A stretch of 64,000 bases of DNA from Paenibacillus luteus (GTDB lineage Bacteria; Bacillota; Bacilli; Paenibacillales; Paenibacillaceae), in the NCBI RefSeq assembly GCF_006542765.1, contig NZ_SKCD01000013.1:1-64000 (forward strand), given 5' to 3'. A program made the translations under genes and the position numbers. Positions 16,464 to 24,265 of the stretch are shown piece by piece. The notes under the pieces were generated by a model. It was not told the origin of the DNA. It worked only from the letters and a program-made list of their open reading frames with translations, and ran no database searches. The number at the start of each line of letters is the position of its first letter. The stretch's first letter is position 1.

Positions 16464-17834
16464 ATGAAAATTGTTCTTTTATCAGGGGGCTCGGGCAAGC
16501 GCCTTTGGCCGTTGTCGAACGAGTCGCGCTCCAAGCAGTTTTTGAAGGTGCTCAAAAATGCGGACGGTGAGCGGGAATCGATGGTTCAGCGAGTGTGGGG
16601 GCAGATTGCGAAAGCGGGTCTGAGCGAGCATTCCATCATCGCAACAAGCAAGCCGCAGGTAGATATGATCCACAGCCAGCTTGGAAGCGAGATCGAGGTT
16701 ATTGTGGAGCCGGAGCGTCGGGATACGTTCCCTGCTATCGCACTGGCGGCAACTTATTTGTACTCCGTGCAGGGCGTGGGCCTGAATGAGGCAGTGGTCG
16801 TGATGCCGGTTGATCCGTATGTAGAGGAATCTTTCTTCGAGAAGACGAAGGAGCTCGAGCAGGTACTGAACGAATCGGGCGCGGATCTCGCCCTAATGGG
16901 CGTCAAGCCGACCTATCCATCCGAGAAATACGGCTATATCGTACCGGAGCCGGGCTCACAAACAGACGAAAACTACGTTAATGTACACAGCTTTAGAGAA
17001 AAACCCCGTGAAGAAGAAGCGGTAGCCATGATTGAGCAGGCTGCGCTTTGGAACTGCGGGGTTTTTGCATTCAAGCTGGATTTTATCATCAATATTCTGA
17101 TTGCCAATGAGCTTCCTATTCAATATGACGAGATGCTGAAGCAATACGGCAAGCTGCCGAAAAACAGCTTTGACTATGAGATCGTTGAGAAATCCAATCA
17201 TATCGTTGCGCTTCCTTACGAGGGGGATTGGAAGGATCTTGGTACGTGGAACACGCTGACCGAGGAGATTGAAACGCCGCTGATCGGCAAAGGAATCATT
17301 ACCAACGGCTCGGTCAATACACATGTCATCAATGAGCTGGATATTCCGATCACGCTGCTCAACGTATCCAATGTCATCGTTGCTGCAAGCCCCGATGGAA
17401 TTTTGGTGTCGGACAAAGCATCGAGTCCCTTGATCAAGGAGGTCATGAAGCATTCGGATCAGCGGCCGATGTACGAGGAGCGGCGATGGGGGCGTTACCG
17501 GGTACTGGATTACTTGAAATATCCCGATGGCAAGGAAGTGCTGACAAAGCGGATATGCGTGGCGCCGGGGCGGAATTTAAGTTACCAGTACCATCAGCTT
17601 CGGGATGAGGTATGGACGGTGGTAGCAGGCGAGGGCGTCATGGTGCTAAACGGCCAAAGCTTCATCGTAAAAGCAGGCGATGTTCTGACGATTTCGAAGG
17701 AGAGCCTGCACAGCCTGCGCGCCGAAACGGAAATGGACATTATTGAAATTCAGACGGGAACCGAGCTTATTGAAGAGGACATTGTTCGGCTTGCCTTTGA
17801 TTGGAATGAAATTTTGCAACTATGCACGGTATAA
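16464..17834 (+). CDS. Mannose-1-phosphate guanylyltransferase with C-terminal cupin domain
   Basis: Makes GDP-mannose from mannose-1-phosphate and GTP. The first ~280 residues are the nucleotidyltransferase domain: LLSGGSGKRLWPLSNESRSK, then VVVMPVDPYVEE, SEKYGYIVPE and REKP. The last ~110 residues form a cupin resembling mannose-6-phosphate isomerase type II (ERRWGRYRVLD, LSYQYHQLRDEVWTVVAGEG), so a bifunctional ManC is possible. The first loop has GKRLWPLS where many homologues have GTRLWPLS. GGAGG precedes the ATG. Implies mannose or a GDP-mannose-derived sugar in the polymer. Confidence 0.88.
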   Translation: MKIVLLSGGSGKRLWPLSNESRSKQFLKVLKNADGERESMVQRVWGQIAKAGLSEHSIIATSKPQVDMIHSQLGSEIEVIVEPERRDTFPAIALAATYLYSVQGVGLNEAVVVMPVDPYVEESFFEKTKELEQVLNESGADLALMGVKPTYPSEKYGYIVPEPGSQTDENYVNVHSFREKPREEEAVAMIEQAALWNCGVFAFKLDFIINILIANELPIQYDEMLKQYGKLPKNSFDYEIVEKSNHIVALPYEGDWKDLGTWNTLTEEIETPLIGKGIITNGSVNTHVINELDIPITLLNVSNVIVAASPDGILVSDKASSPLIKEVMKHSDQRPMYEERRWGRYRVLDYLKYPDGKEVLTKRICVAPGRNLSYQYHQLRDEVWTVVAGEGVMVLNGQSFIVKAGDVLTISKESLHSLRAETEMDIIEIQTGTELIEEDIVRLAFDWNEILQLCTV

Positions 17835-17863
17835 CGAAATCATTCGATGAAGGAGCGATTAGC

Positions 17864-19204
17864 ATGAATATTACGGTTATAGGAACAGGCTATGTCGGTC
17901 TCGTATCGGGCATTTGCTATGCCGAGCTTGGCAATCGTGTCATCTGTGTGGATAAGGATCCACGCAAAATTGAGACCTTGAATGCTGGCGGCATTCCGAT
18001 CTACGAGCCAGGGCTAAAGGAGCTGGCAGCGTCCAATCGTGCAGCCGGAATGCTGACGTTCACGACGGACTTGCCAAGTGCGGTGCGCCAGTCGGACATT
18101 ATTATATTGGCAGTAGGCACGCCGCCGCTGCCAAACGGCGAAGCGAATCTTTCCTATATAAATCAAGCAGCTATTGAAATCGCGGAAGCGATGAACGGCT
18201 ACAAAATTATAGCAGTCAAAAGCACCGTGCCGGTCGGGACCAACGAACGGCTAGCGGAACTGATCGGCTCCCATACGAACGAACGCTTCGACAGCATTTC
18301 GCTGCCGGAGTTTCTCAGAGAGGGCTCAGCGATTCAGGATACGCTGCACCCGGACCGGATAATTATCGGTGCCAACTCAAATAGCGCGGCAGATATCATG
18401 AGGATCCTGCATATCCCTTTGACTGAACAAATCGTTGTCACGGACATCCGCAGCGCGGAAATGATCAAGTATGCGTCCAATGCTTTCCTAGCTACGAAAA
18501 TTTCTTTTATCAACGAAATCGCTAATATTTGCGAGAAGGTTGGCGCAGACGTGACGAAGGTTGCGGAGGGGATGGGCTACGACAAACGAATCGGCCCGTC
18601 CTTCTTGAAAGCGGGCATCGGCTATGGAGGCTCCTGCTTCCCTAAAGATACGAGCGCGCTCATTCAAATCGCTGGTCATGTCGACTACGAATTCAAGCTG
18701 CTGCGCTCGGTCGTGGAAGTCAATCAGGACCAGCGCTTCAACGTTATCCGCAAGCTAGAGACGATTTTTGGCGGTGAGCTGCATGGCAAGACGATCGCGA
18801 TCTGGGGTCTTGCCTTCAAGCCGAATACCGATGACGTACGAGATTCGCCAGCAGCGGAAATCATTCAGCATTTGGTCGATAACGGCGTAAGGGTCAAAGC
18901 CTATGATCCTATTGCCATGGACAATTTTAGAGCAATCTATGAAATTAATGGTGTGGAATGGTGTACGGAAGCAATGGCTACAGCCAGCGGAGCGGACGCG
19001 GTATGCTTGCTGACGGAGTGGGAGGAATTTTCAAAAATTGATCTGGGCCAATTACAGAAGGCGCTTAAAAGTCCGATTCTCATTGACGGCCGCAACGTGT
19101 TCGATGAGAAAGATCTGCTTGGAACCGAGTTTGTCTATTATTCTGTCGGCCGTCCTAGTTTAAATCAAGGCGTAAAGCAGCAAATGCCCGTTTTGCAATT
19201 TTAA
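17864..19204 (+). CDS. UDP-glucose 6-dehydrogenase
   Basis: Oxidises UDP-glucose (from the GalU reaction) twice to UDP-glucuronate. The N-terminal Rossmann motif is VIGTGYVGLVSGICYAELG; the catalytic cysteine is in GIGYGGSCFPKDTSAL; AFKPNTDDVRDSPA marks the C-terminal UDP-binding domain. The length, 446 residues, is typical. The ATG at 17864 is chosen over an upstream in-frame ATG because AAGGAGCG lies just before it; the shorter start leaves a 29-base gap from the preceding gene. Confidence 0.92.
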   Translation: MNITVIGTGYVGLVSGICYAELGNRVICVDKDPRKIETLNAGGIPIYEPGLKELAASNRAAGMLTFTTDLPSAVRQSDIIILAVGTPPLPNGEANLSYINQAAIEIAEAMNGYKIIAVKSTVPVGTNERLAELIGSHTNERFDSISLPEFLREGSAIQDTLHPDRIIIGANSNSAADIMRILHIPLTEQIVVTDIRSAEMIKYASNAFLATKISFINEIANICEKVGADVTKVAEGMGYDKRIGPSFLKAGIGYGGSCFPKDTSALIQIAGHVDYEFKLLRSVVEVNQDQRFNVIRKLETIFGGELHGKTIAIWGLAFKPNTDDVRDSPAAEIIQHLVDNGVRVKAYDPIAMDNFRAIYEINGVEWCTEAMATASGADAVCLLTEWEEFSKIDLGQLQKALKSPILIDGRNVFDEKDLLGTEFVYYSVGRPSLNQGVKQQMPVLQF

Positions 19205-19232
19205 CTCAAACTTATGACCAGAGGTGAACGAG

Positions 19233-22200
19233 ATGACGTTTAGAAAAAAAGTGACTTTATCCGCAATAGCGCTTTCCATGCTCAGCGCTTCGTTAGGAGG
19301 GCTTCCGCTTAGCCAGAAAGGGCTGGTGGAGAAGCTGGGAATCAGTCAATCCGTGTATGCGGCGGATGGCGAATTGCCGTCTAGCGTATTCTTGGAACGC
19401 ATGAAAGGTCTATACGCCGCGCTCGCAGCGGGTGATCCGAAGGATATGCAAGAGGTTAGAGACTTGCGGGACGAAATTGCGAGTCTGGATGAAGCCGCGA
19501 ACCAGCAGCTTATTGATCCGATCTGGAACAAAATCAGTGCGAAGCTGCCGGAATCGGTCGACCAAGCAGAGCTGAAAGCGAGCCTTTTCCGACTCGTTAA
19601 AGCGGTTGGCTCCTTCCGCTATGATCCTCAAGCTTCAGATTTAGAGGCCATTCGCACGAATTCCGAATTTCGCGCAACGCTGAAGACCATAGCAGCCGCA
19701 GGCGGCGATGAGAATATCAGGCTGGATGATTTTCTCATCTTTATGTTTGGCGATGGCGGCAGTGCAAAAGGCGTGGAAGGAACAATCGGAGCTTTGCTAG
19801 CAAGCAAGTCCCCAGTCGAAATTATTCAACTGCTTGGCGACAAACAAGGCATTACTGCGGTTCTTCTGCAAGCGACGGAGAAGCTGCTGGGTGAAACAGG
19901 AACGTACAAGTTCAGCTCCATCTTGAAAAACTTGGGCATCACGGCGCAGGATGTCCGCTCGACGGTGCAAAACTTCCAAGTGAAGCTGAAGAAGGATGAG
20001 CCGGCCATCAGCGCCATGACGGTGGCGTACATTCGTTCAGCAGCTAAAGCTAGCGTGAAAATAAATGATGACGGGCGTGTGCATACATACAGCCTGAATG
20101 TGTTCGGTGTATATATTTTGCCCGCGGTACTGCAGTGGTCGAAGGTGTCCGGCGATTCTAGCGTGACGGTGCTGCCAACCGGTGTCGTGACGATTCCGGA
20201 TAATGCTGCAGGCGGTACGGCTGTCATTCAGGCAAAGCTTGTGAACCCTTACGGGGGCGCAGCAAAAGTAATCTACGAGCAAGAAGTGACGTTAACAGCA
20301 GCTGGTGCACAGGAAACCGAATTTCCTGCTGCTCCTTTCCTAGAGCGTCTGAATAAGCTTCAATCGGCGCTTGCTGCCGGAGATCCTGGCGATATCGCTG
20401 CGGTAAGAGCTTTGCAAGAGGAAATAGCACAGCTGGATTTTGCGAAGGATCAAGCCTTAATCGATCCGATCTGGAATAAGCTCGCCGCTAAACTTCCGCC
20501 TACAGCCGATCAAGCCAAAATTAAGGCCAGCCTATTCGCTATGCTCAAAGAAGCGGCTTCAATCCCTTATAGTACAAAGCCATCTGCAGCTCTCGAAGCA
20601 TTTCGCGCGAACCCTGAATACAAGGCGGCAATGAAGGCGCTTGGTGCTGTCGGGGGAGAAGCGGGCTTTGTTGTCGATGATTTACTGCTCTTCCTATTCG
20701 GGAACGGAAGCACTCATTTGGGCGTAGAAGGAACGATTAGAAAGCAGCTTGCGGGCTTGTCTTCCACTGAACTCTTGCGTCTGCTTGGAGACCAGCAAGC
20801 TTTATCAGCCATGCTGCTCCAGGCAACAGAGAAGCTGCTTGCTGAAAATGGAAGCTACAAGGTTAGCTCGCTGCTAGGCAGTCTGGGCGTAACCACTAAG
20901 GAGGTAGCGGCTACCGTAGTCAACTTCCAAACGAAGCTGAAAAAAGAAGGGCCAGCCGCAAGTGCGCTGATGATTGCGCTGTTGCGTTCTGAATCGAACG
21001 AGACGGTCGTCGTGAGCGAGAATGGCCGTGAGCAAAAGTTCAGCTTGAAGGTATTCGGCATTGAGGTGCCCGCGCTGGCGCTGCGCTGGAGCAAGGTATC
21101 CGGCAGCGACGATGTGTTGGTAGCAGCCAATGGTTCCGTGACGCTGTCGAGAGGCGCAGCAACGGGATCGGCTATCATTCAGGCCACCTTTATTAATCCT
21201 TACGGGGGTTCAGCCAAGGTTATTTTCGAGAAAGCGGTGACCTTGAAAGCTACCAGTGGAGAGGGAGACCATTTCCCGGCGGAGCAATTCCTGGAGAGAA
21301 TGAATAAGCTTCATGCATCCTTGCTTGCTGGCGATCCGGCAGACGTACAGGATGTTCGCAACTTGCGGGATGAGCTGGCCAAGCTGGATTTTGCGAAGGA
21401 TCAAGCATTGATCGATCCGGTCTGGAAGAAAATAGCGGCCAATCTGCCGGCAACGGTCGATCAGGCAGAGCTGAAGAAAAGCTTGTTCCGCATCATTCAG
21501 GCCGTAGGGGCAATACAATATGATCCGCAGGCAAAGGCGCTGGAGGCCATTCGTACAAATCCGGAGTTCCGCGCGACGCTGAAGACGATAGCGGCAGCCG
21601 GTGGAGTCACGGATCTGACCATGGACGATTTCCTTGTTCTCTTGTTTGGAGACGGCGATGAGCGCTTAGGCGTTGAAGGAACGGTACGCGATATCATCTC
21701 GGATATGAAGCCGAATGAATTGGCTTTATTACTGGGCAACAAAGAGAAGATTAATGCTGTTTTAACCGAAGCAATGGGCAAGGTTTTGGCTGCCAAAGAC
21801 GACTATGCGCTTAGCGAGGCACTTTCTAATCTAGGCGTCAAGCCAGCGGATGTCCGCTCAGCTGTCCTGAACTTTCAGGTTAAGCTGAAGCATGACGAGA
21901 AAGCGATCAATGCGCTGACCGTCGCTTATATTCGCTCAGAGGTTGTATCCACGGTAAAGGTTACGGCAAACGGCAGGCAGCATGAATACACCTTGAAGCT
22001 GTTTGGCACCAATCTTCCTTCAACTCTGCTGAGATGGGAAAAAGTATCGGGAAGCAAGGACGTAACGGTAGACTGGAAGGGTAAAGTAACCATTCCGAAA
22101 AAAGTCGCGGAAGGAACTGCCGTCATTCAGGCGACCCTGATGAATCCATACGGCGGTTCGGCCAAGATTGTTTTCCAGCAAGAGATCACGATTAAGAACG

Positions 22201-22475
22201 GTGATGTCGAGGTTGATCCGAAGGCAGAGCTGAAAAAAATCGCTGAGGCTTTGGATGCGCAGCTGGCTGACATGAAGAAAAAGCTGAAAGCAGCCACAGA
22301 CGATGAGCAAAAGGCGCAATTAATTGTCGAGGTGGTGCAGGCTAGAAATGAAGCGGTCGATGCCATTAACAAAGTGAATGCGACCAATGCATTGAAAAAC
22401 AAAGCGATTAACGAAACGAAAAGCAAGGTCAACAAATTGCTGACCACGATTATTACCGAAATTATGCGCTCTTAG
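19233..22475 (+). CDS. Secreted protein with a ~316-residue unit in triplicate; unknown function
   Basis: A 1080-residue protein starting with a Sec signal peptide (MTFRKKVTLSAIALSMLS..., probable cleavage near SVYA-ADGE). Three consecutive units follow, at nt ~19374-20318, ~20320-21265 and ~21270-22195. Each opens with FLERMxxLxxxLxAGDP, has ALIDPxWxK, a helical middle with VEGT, NFQxKLK and an IRS segment, and closes with a beta-rich segment (LxWxKVSG, GxVTxP, AxIQATxxNPYGGSAK) resembling a bacterial Ig-like domain. The last ~90 residues are charged helix, probably coiled coil. No anchor or catalytic motif is recognised. The ATG at 19233 follows AGAGGTG; an upstream GTG at 19224 lies inside that site. 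Confidence 0.85.
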   Translation: MTFRKKVTLSAIALSMLSASLGGLPLSQKGLVEKLGISQSVYAADGELPSSVFLERMKGLYAALAAGDPKDMQEVRDLRDEIASLDEAANQQLIDPIWNKISAKLPESVDQAELKASLFRLVKAVGSFRYDPQASDLEAIRTNSEFRATLKTIAAAGGDENIRLDDFLIFMFGDGGSAKGVEGTIGALLASKSPVEIIQLLGDKQGITAVLLQATEKLLGETGTYKFSSILKNLGITAQDVRSTVQNFQVKLKKDEPAISAMTVAYIRSAAKASVKINDDGRVHTYSLNVFGVYILPAVLQWSKVSGDSSVTVLPTGVVTIPDNAAGGTAVIQAKLVNPYGGAAKVIYEQEVTLTAAGAQETEFPAAPFLERLNKLQSALAAGDPGDIAAVRALQEEIAQLDFAKDQALIDPIWNKLAAKLPPTADQAKIKASLFAMLKEAASIPYSTKPSAALEAFRANPEYKAAMKALGAVGGEAGFVVDDLLLFLFGNGSTHLGVEGTIRKQLAGLSSTELLRLLGDQQALSAMLLQATEKLLAENGSYKVSSLLGSLGVTTKEVAATVVNFQTKLKKEGPAASALMIALLRSESNETVVVSENGREQKFSLKVFGIEVPALALRWSKVSGSDDVLVAANGSVTLSRGAATGSAIIQATFINPYGGSAKVIFEKAVTLKATSGEGDHFPAEQFLERMNKLHASLLAGDPADVQDVRNLRDELAKLDFAKDQALIDPVWKKIAANLPATVDQAELKKSLFRIIQAVGAIQYDPQAKALEAIRTNPEFRATLKTIAAAGGVTDLTMDDFLVLLFGDGDERLGVEGTVRDIISDMKPNELALLLGNKEKINAVLTEAMGKVLAAKDDYALSEALSNLGVKPADVRSAVLNFQVKLKHDEKAINALTVAYIRSEVVSTVKVTANGRQHEYTLKLFGTNLPSTLLRWEKVSGSKDVTVDWKGKVTIPKKVAEGTAVIQATLMNPYGGSAKIVFQQEITIKNGDVEVDPKAELKKIAEALDAQLADMKKKLKAATDDEQKAQLIVEVVQARNEAVDAINKVNATNALKNKAINETKSKVNKLLTTIITEIMRS

Positions 22476-22479
22476 GGTG

Positions 22480-22530
22480 CCGGCCAGTCTTCCTACTCTC
22501 TCAGGAGTAAGGGGGCTGGCTTCTTTTTAT
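22480..22530 (+). terminator. Rho-independent terminator after the triplicated protein
   Basis: GGCCAGTCTTCCTACTC and GAGTAAGGGGGCTGGC pair with a few mismatches around a short loop, followed by TTCTTTTTATT. It separates the polysaccharide/secreted-protein unit from the next gene. Confidence 0.65.
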
Positions 22531-22558
22531 TCAAATTGGAAGGTGGTATCAGCCTCAA

Positions 22559-23413
22559 ATGAGTCAACAGCATGTACGAAGAAAAAGGCGTCCCCGCTTT
22601 CAAAAACCGGATACGATCAACATTATTTTAGGCTCGCTTGCGGTTATTTTGGTGTTTGCATGGGGTGGGCTGTATTGGAAGGAATCCTCGAACCAATCGC
22701 TTGTCGTAAGTGCAGATGGGGCAGCGCTTAACCAGTATGCAGAGCTGCAGGCTGATGGGGTTGAAACGAATATTCCAGAGAGCACAAGCCCGGCAGGAGC
22801 CGTGAAGCCGGCAGCAACGGACCAGGCCGCCAAGCCTGTTGATCAGGCAACGGAACCACCTGCGGAAGAAGGAAAAGGAGCGACGATTCCCGAAGCGGCG
22901 ACGACGGATAAGCCTGTGGCAGCGGATAATGAGCCCAATCCGGTTCAGACCTCGAAGCCAACTACTCCAGTGAAGCCTAATCAAGGTACGGGGACAAAGC
23001 CGGGCAAAGGTACAGACGCAGGTACTGTCACCAAACCAACGCCAGAAGTACCAGAAGTTACCGTAACCCCGCCTCCAGTTGAGGCGTCTGCGAAATACGA
23101 GCAGGAGATTATCCAGGTTCAGGCGAAGTGTACGCAGGATATGAATGAGGTGCTTGCGGGAGCCGATACGAGCATCAAGGAGCTTGATATGACAGATCCG
23201 TATGCATTCCAAGAGCTGAATCAAAAATGGATCGATGGGCTGACGAATGCGGAGTCTGCCTGTACGGCAAAGTTCGAGGGAATCATTGATCGAGCTGAAA
23301 AAGACGAAGTGGATTCAGACATTACGGAAGGCTGGGAACAGAAGTTCAGCGCTTTAATGCTGCAGCTTCAAGGGAATTTCGAAGCGAAGCTGCTGACATT
23401 AATGGGCGGTTAG
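22559..23413 (+). CDS. Single-pass membrane protein with Pro/Thr-rich stalk; unknown function
   Basis: 284 residues: a basic N-terminus (RRKRRPRFQKPD), one membrane helix (about residues 22-41, NIILGSLAVILVFAWGGLYW), an extracellular low-complexity Ala/Pro/Thr/Lys stalk (about 70-175), and a C-terminal helical domain of about 110 residues with two cysteines (QAKCTQDMNEV and ESACTAKFEG). It follows the triplicated secreted protein and its terminator in the same orientation, so the two may work together at the cell surface; this is inference from adjacency. The ribosome binding site is weak (AAGGTGG about 12 bases upstream). Confidence 0.75.
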   Translation: MSQQHVRRKRRPRFQKPDTINIILGSLAVILVFAWGGLYWKESSNQSLVVSADGAALNQYAELQADGVETNIPESTSPAGAVKPAATDQAAKPVDQATEPPAEEGKGATIPEAATTDKPVAADNEPNPVQTSKPTTPVKPNQGTGTKPGKGTDAGTVTKPTPEVPEVTVTPPPVEASAKYEQEIIQVQAKCTQDMNEVLAGADTSIKELDMTDPYAFQELNQKWIDGLTNAESACTAKFEGIIDRAEKDEVDSDITEGWEQKFSALMLQLQGNFEAKLLTLMGG

Positions 23414-23414
23414 T

Positions 23415-23771
23415 TTATTCTTCCTTTGGCAGGGTACGGTCACGGAGCACGCGTTCGAGCAAGCTGCGGATCAGCTCCAGATCGTCCCTTTCCAGAGGGA
23501 CCCCGTCCCAATGAAGCTGTTCATAGTTCAAATATTCTTTTGCATTATGGTTAAGCTCGATCGGCGGCTCCGGATAGTCGGTAAGCCCCAGAAGATAGTC
23601 GGCAGATGTGCGCAGCTTGCGCGAGATCGTCTGAATCGATTCAATCGTTGGCTGTCTGTATCCCGATTCGTACCCCGCATATGTACTTTTGGCAACCCCT
23701 AAGTAGTCGGCTACTTCCTGCATGGTTAGTTTCCTCTTTTTTCGCAGCTGCTTAAGACGCTTTGCGAACAT
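23415..23771 (-). CDS. XRE-family HTH transcriptional regulator
   Basis: A 118-residue cytoplasmic regulator. Residues 5-60 form a Cro/CI helix-turn-helix: LKQLRKKRKLTMQEVADYLG, then STYAGYESGYRQPTIESI, ending with LRTSADYLLGLTDYPE. The short C-terminal half has no recognised domain. A strong AAAGGGGGAG lies before the start. It converges on the membrane-protein gene with a single base between the two stop codons, so read-through or antisense effects are likely. Its own promoter region contains paired TGTACA sites. Confidence 0.85.
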   Translation of the reverse strand: MFAKRLKQLRKKRKLTMQEVADYLGVAKSTYAGYESGYRQPTIESIQTISRKLRTSADYLLGLTDYPEPPIELNHNAKEYLNYEQLHWDGVPLERDDLELIRSLLERVLRDRTLPKEE

Positions 23772-23842
23772 CTTTATCTCCCCCTTTCGAACGTCACCCG
23801 TATAGCTCTATTAATTCTCAATGACTAGGCTAGCTAGGTAAA

Positions 23843-23882
23843 TGTACACATAATTATAGCATGTTTGACAATTGCATGTACA
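23843..23882 (-). promoter_or_regulatory. Promoter of the XRE gene flanked by paired TGTACA palindromes
   Basis: On the minus strand, TATAAT (23853-23858) is preceded at about 18 bases by TGTACA (23877-23882), which may double as a poor -35. A second TGTACA lies at 23843-23848, just downstream of the -10. Two identical palindromes bracketing a promoter suggest repressor binding, perhaps autoregulation by the XRE protein. Confidence 0.4.
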
Positions 23883-24265
23883 AGGCGGAGTGTGAGCTCA
23901 ATGTGAACGGTTTGTTTCATTATATCGGAATGAGAGTGGGAAAGGTTGGAAATCTATTCTTTGAATATGCATTGAATTTGTAAACGGTGGAGTTGTCTAT
24001 GTTTCTATGAAAGTCTCTCAATCTCGCTAACGTCCCAATGTAAGCACGCATACCTTTCCTATTCAGATGAATACCAGCATCAGGCATAACAAATTTGAGA
24101 ATAACACGGAATTTTGAACAAAGCGTATGGTTTTTTGTAATGTAAGCGCATTCTTTTTAAGGTTACTATATAAGAGGGAAATATTTCTTGTACCTGCTTA
24201 CTAAGCAGTATCAGGAGCATTTGCCACTTATATTATCTCAATCATGGAAGGGGACCACATGAGGT
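23883..24265 (+). promoter_or_regulatory. Upstream region of the SLH pectinase gene
   Basis: No gene is seen. The stretch is AT-rich and carries the consensus cre site at 24140-24154, described separately. A -10-like TATATAAG is at 24168-24175. The sequence GGAAGGGGA at 24246-24254 is the probable ribosome binding site for the ATG at 24266; an out-of-frame ATG at 24259 opens only a four-codon frame. Confidence 0.45.
24140..24154 (+). promoter_or_regulatory. cre site (CcpA catabolite repression)
   Basis: ATGTAAGCGCATTCT matches every position of the degenerate consensus WTGNAANCGNWNNCW. It lies about 110 bases before the start of the large pectinolytic protein, just upstream of the -10-like TATATAAG. 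Carbon catabolite repression of a polysaccharide-degrading enzyme is the expected logic. Confidence 0.65.

Noticed and set aside
19233..23771. Toxin-antitoxin or phage module involving the XRE gene
   Set aside because: No toxin-like small partner, integrase or phage gene is nearby; neighbours are envelope proteins.
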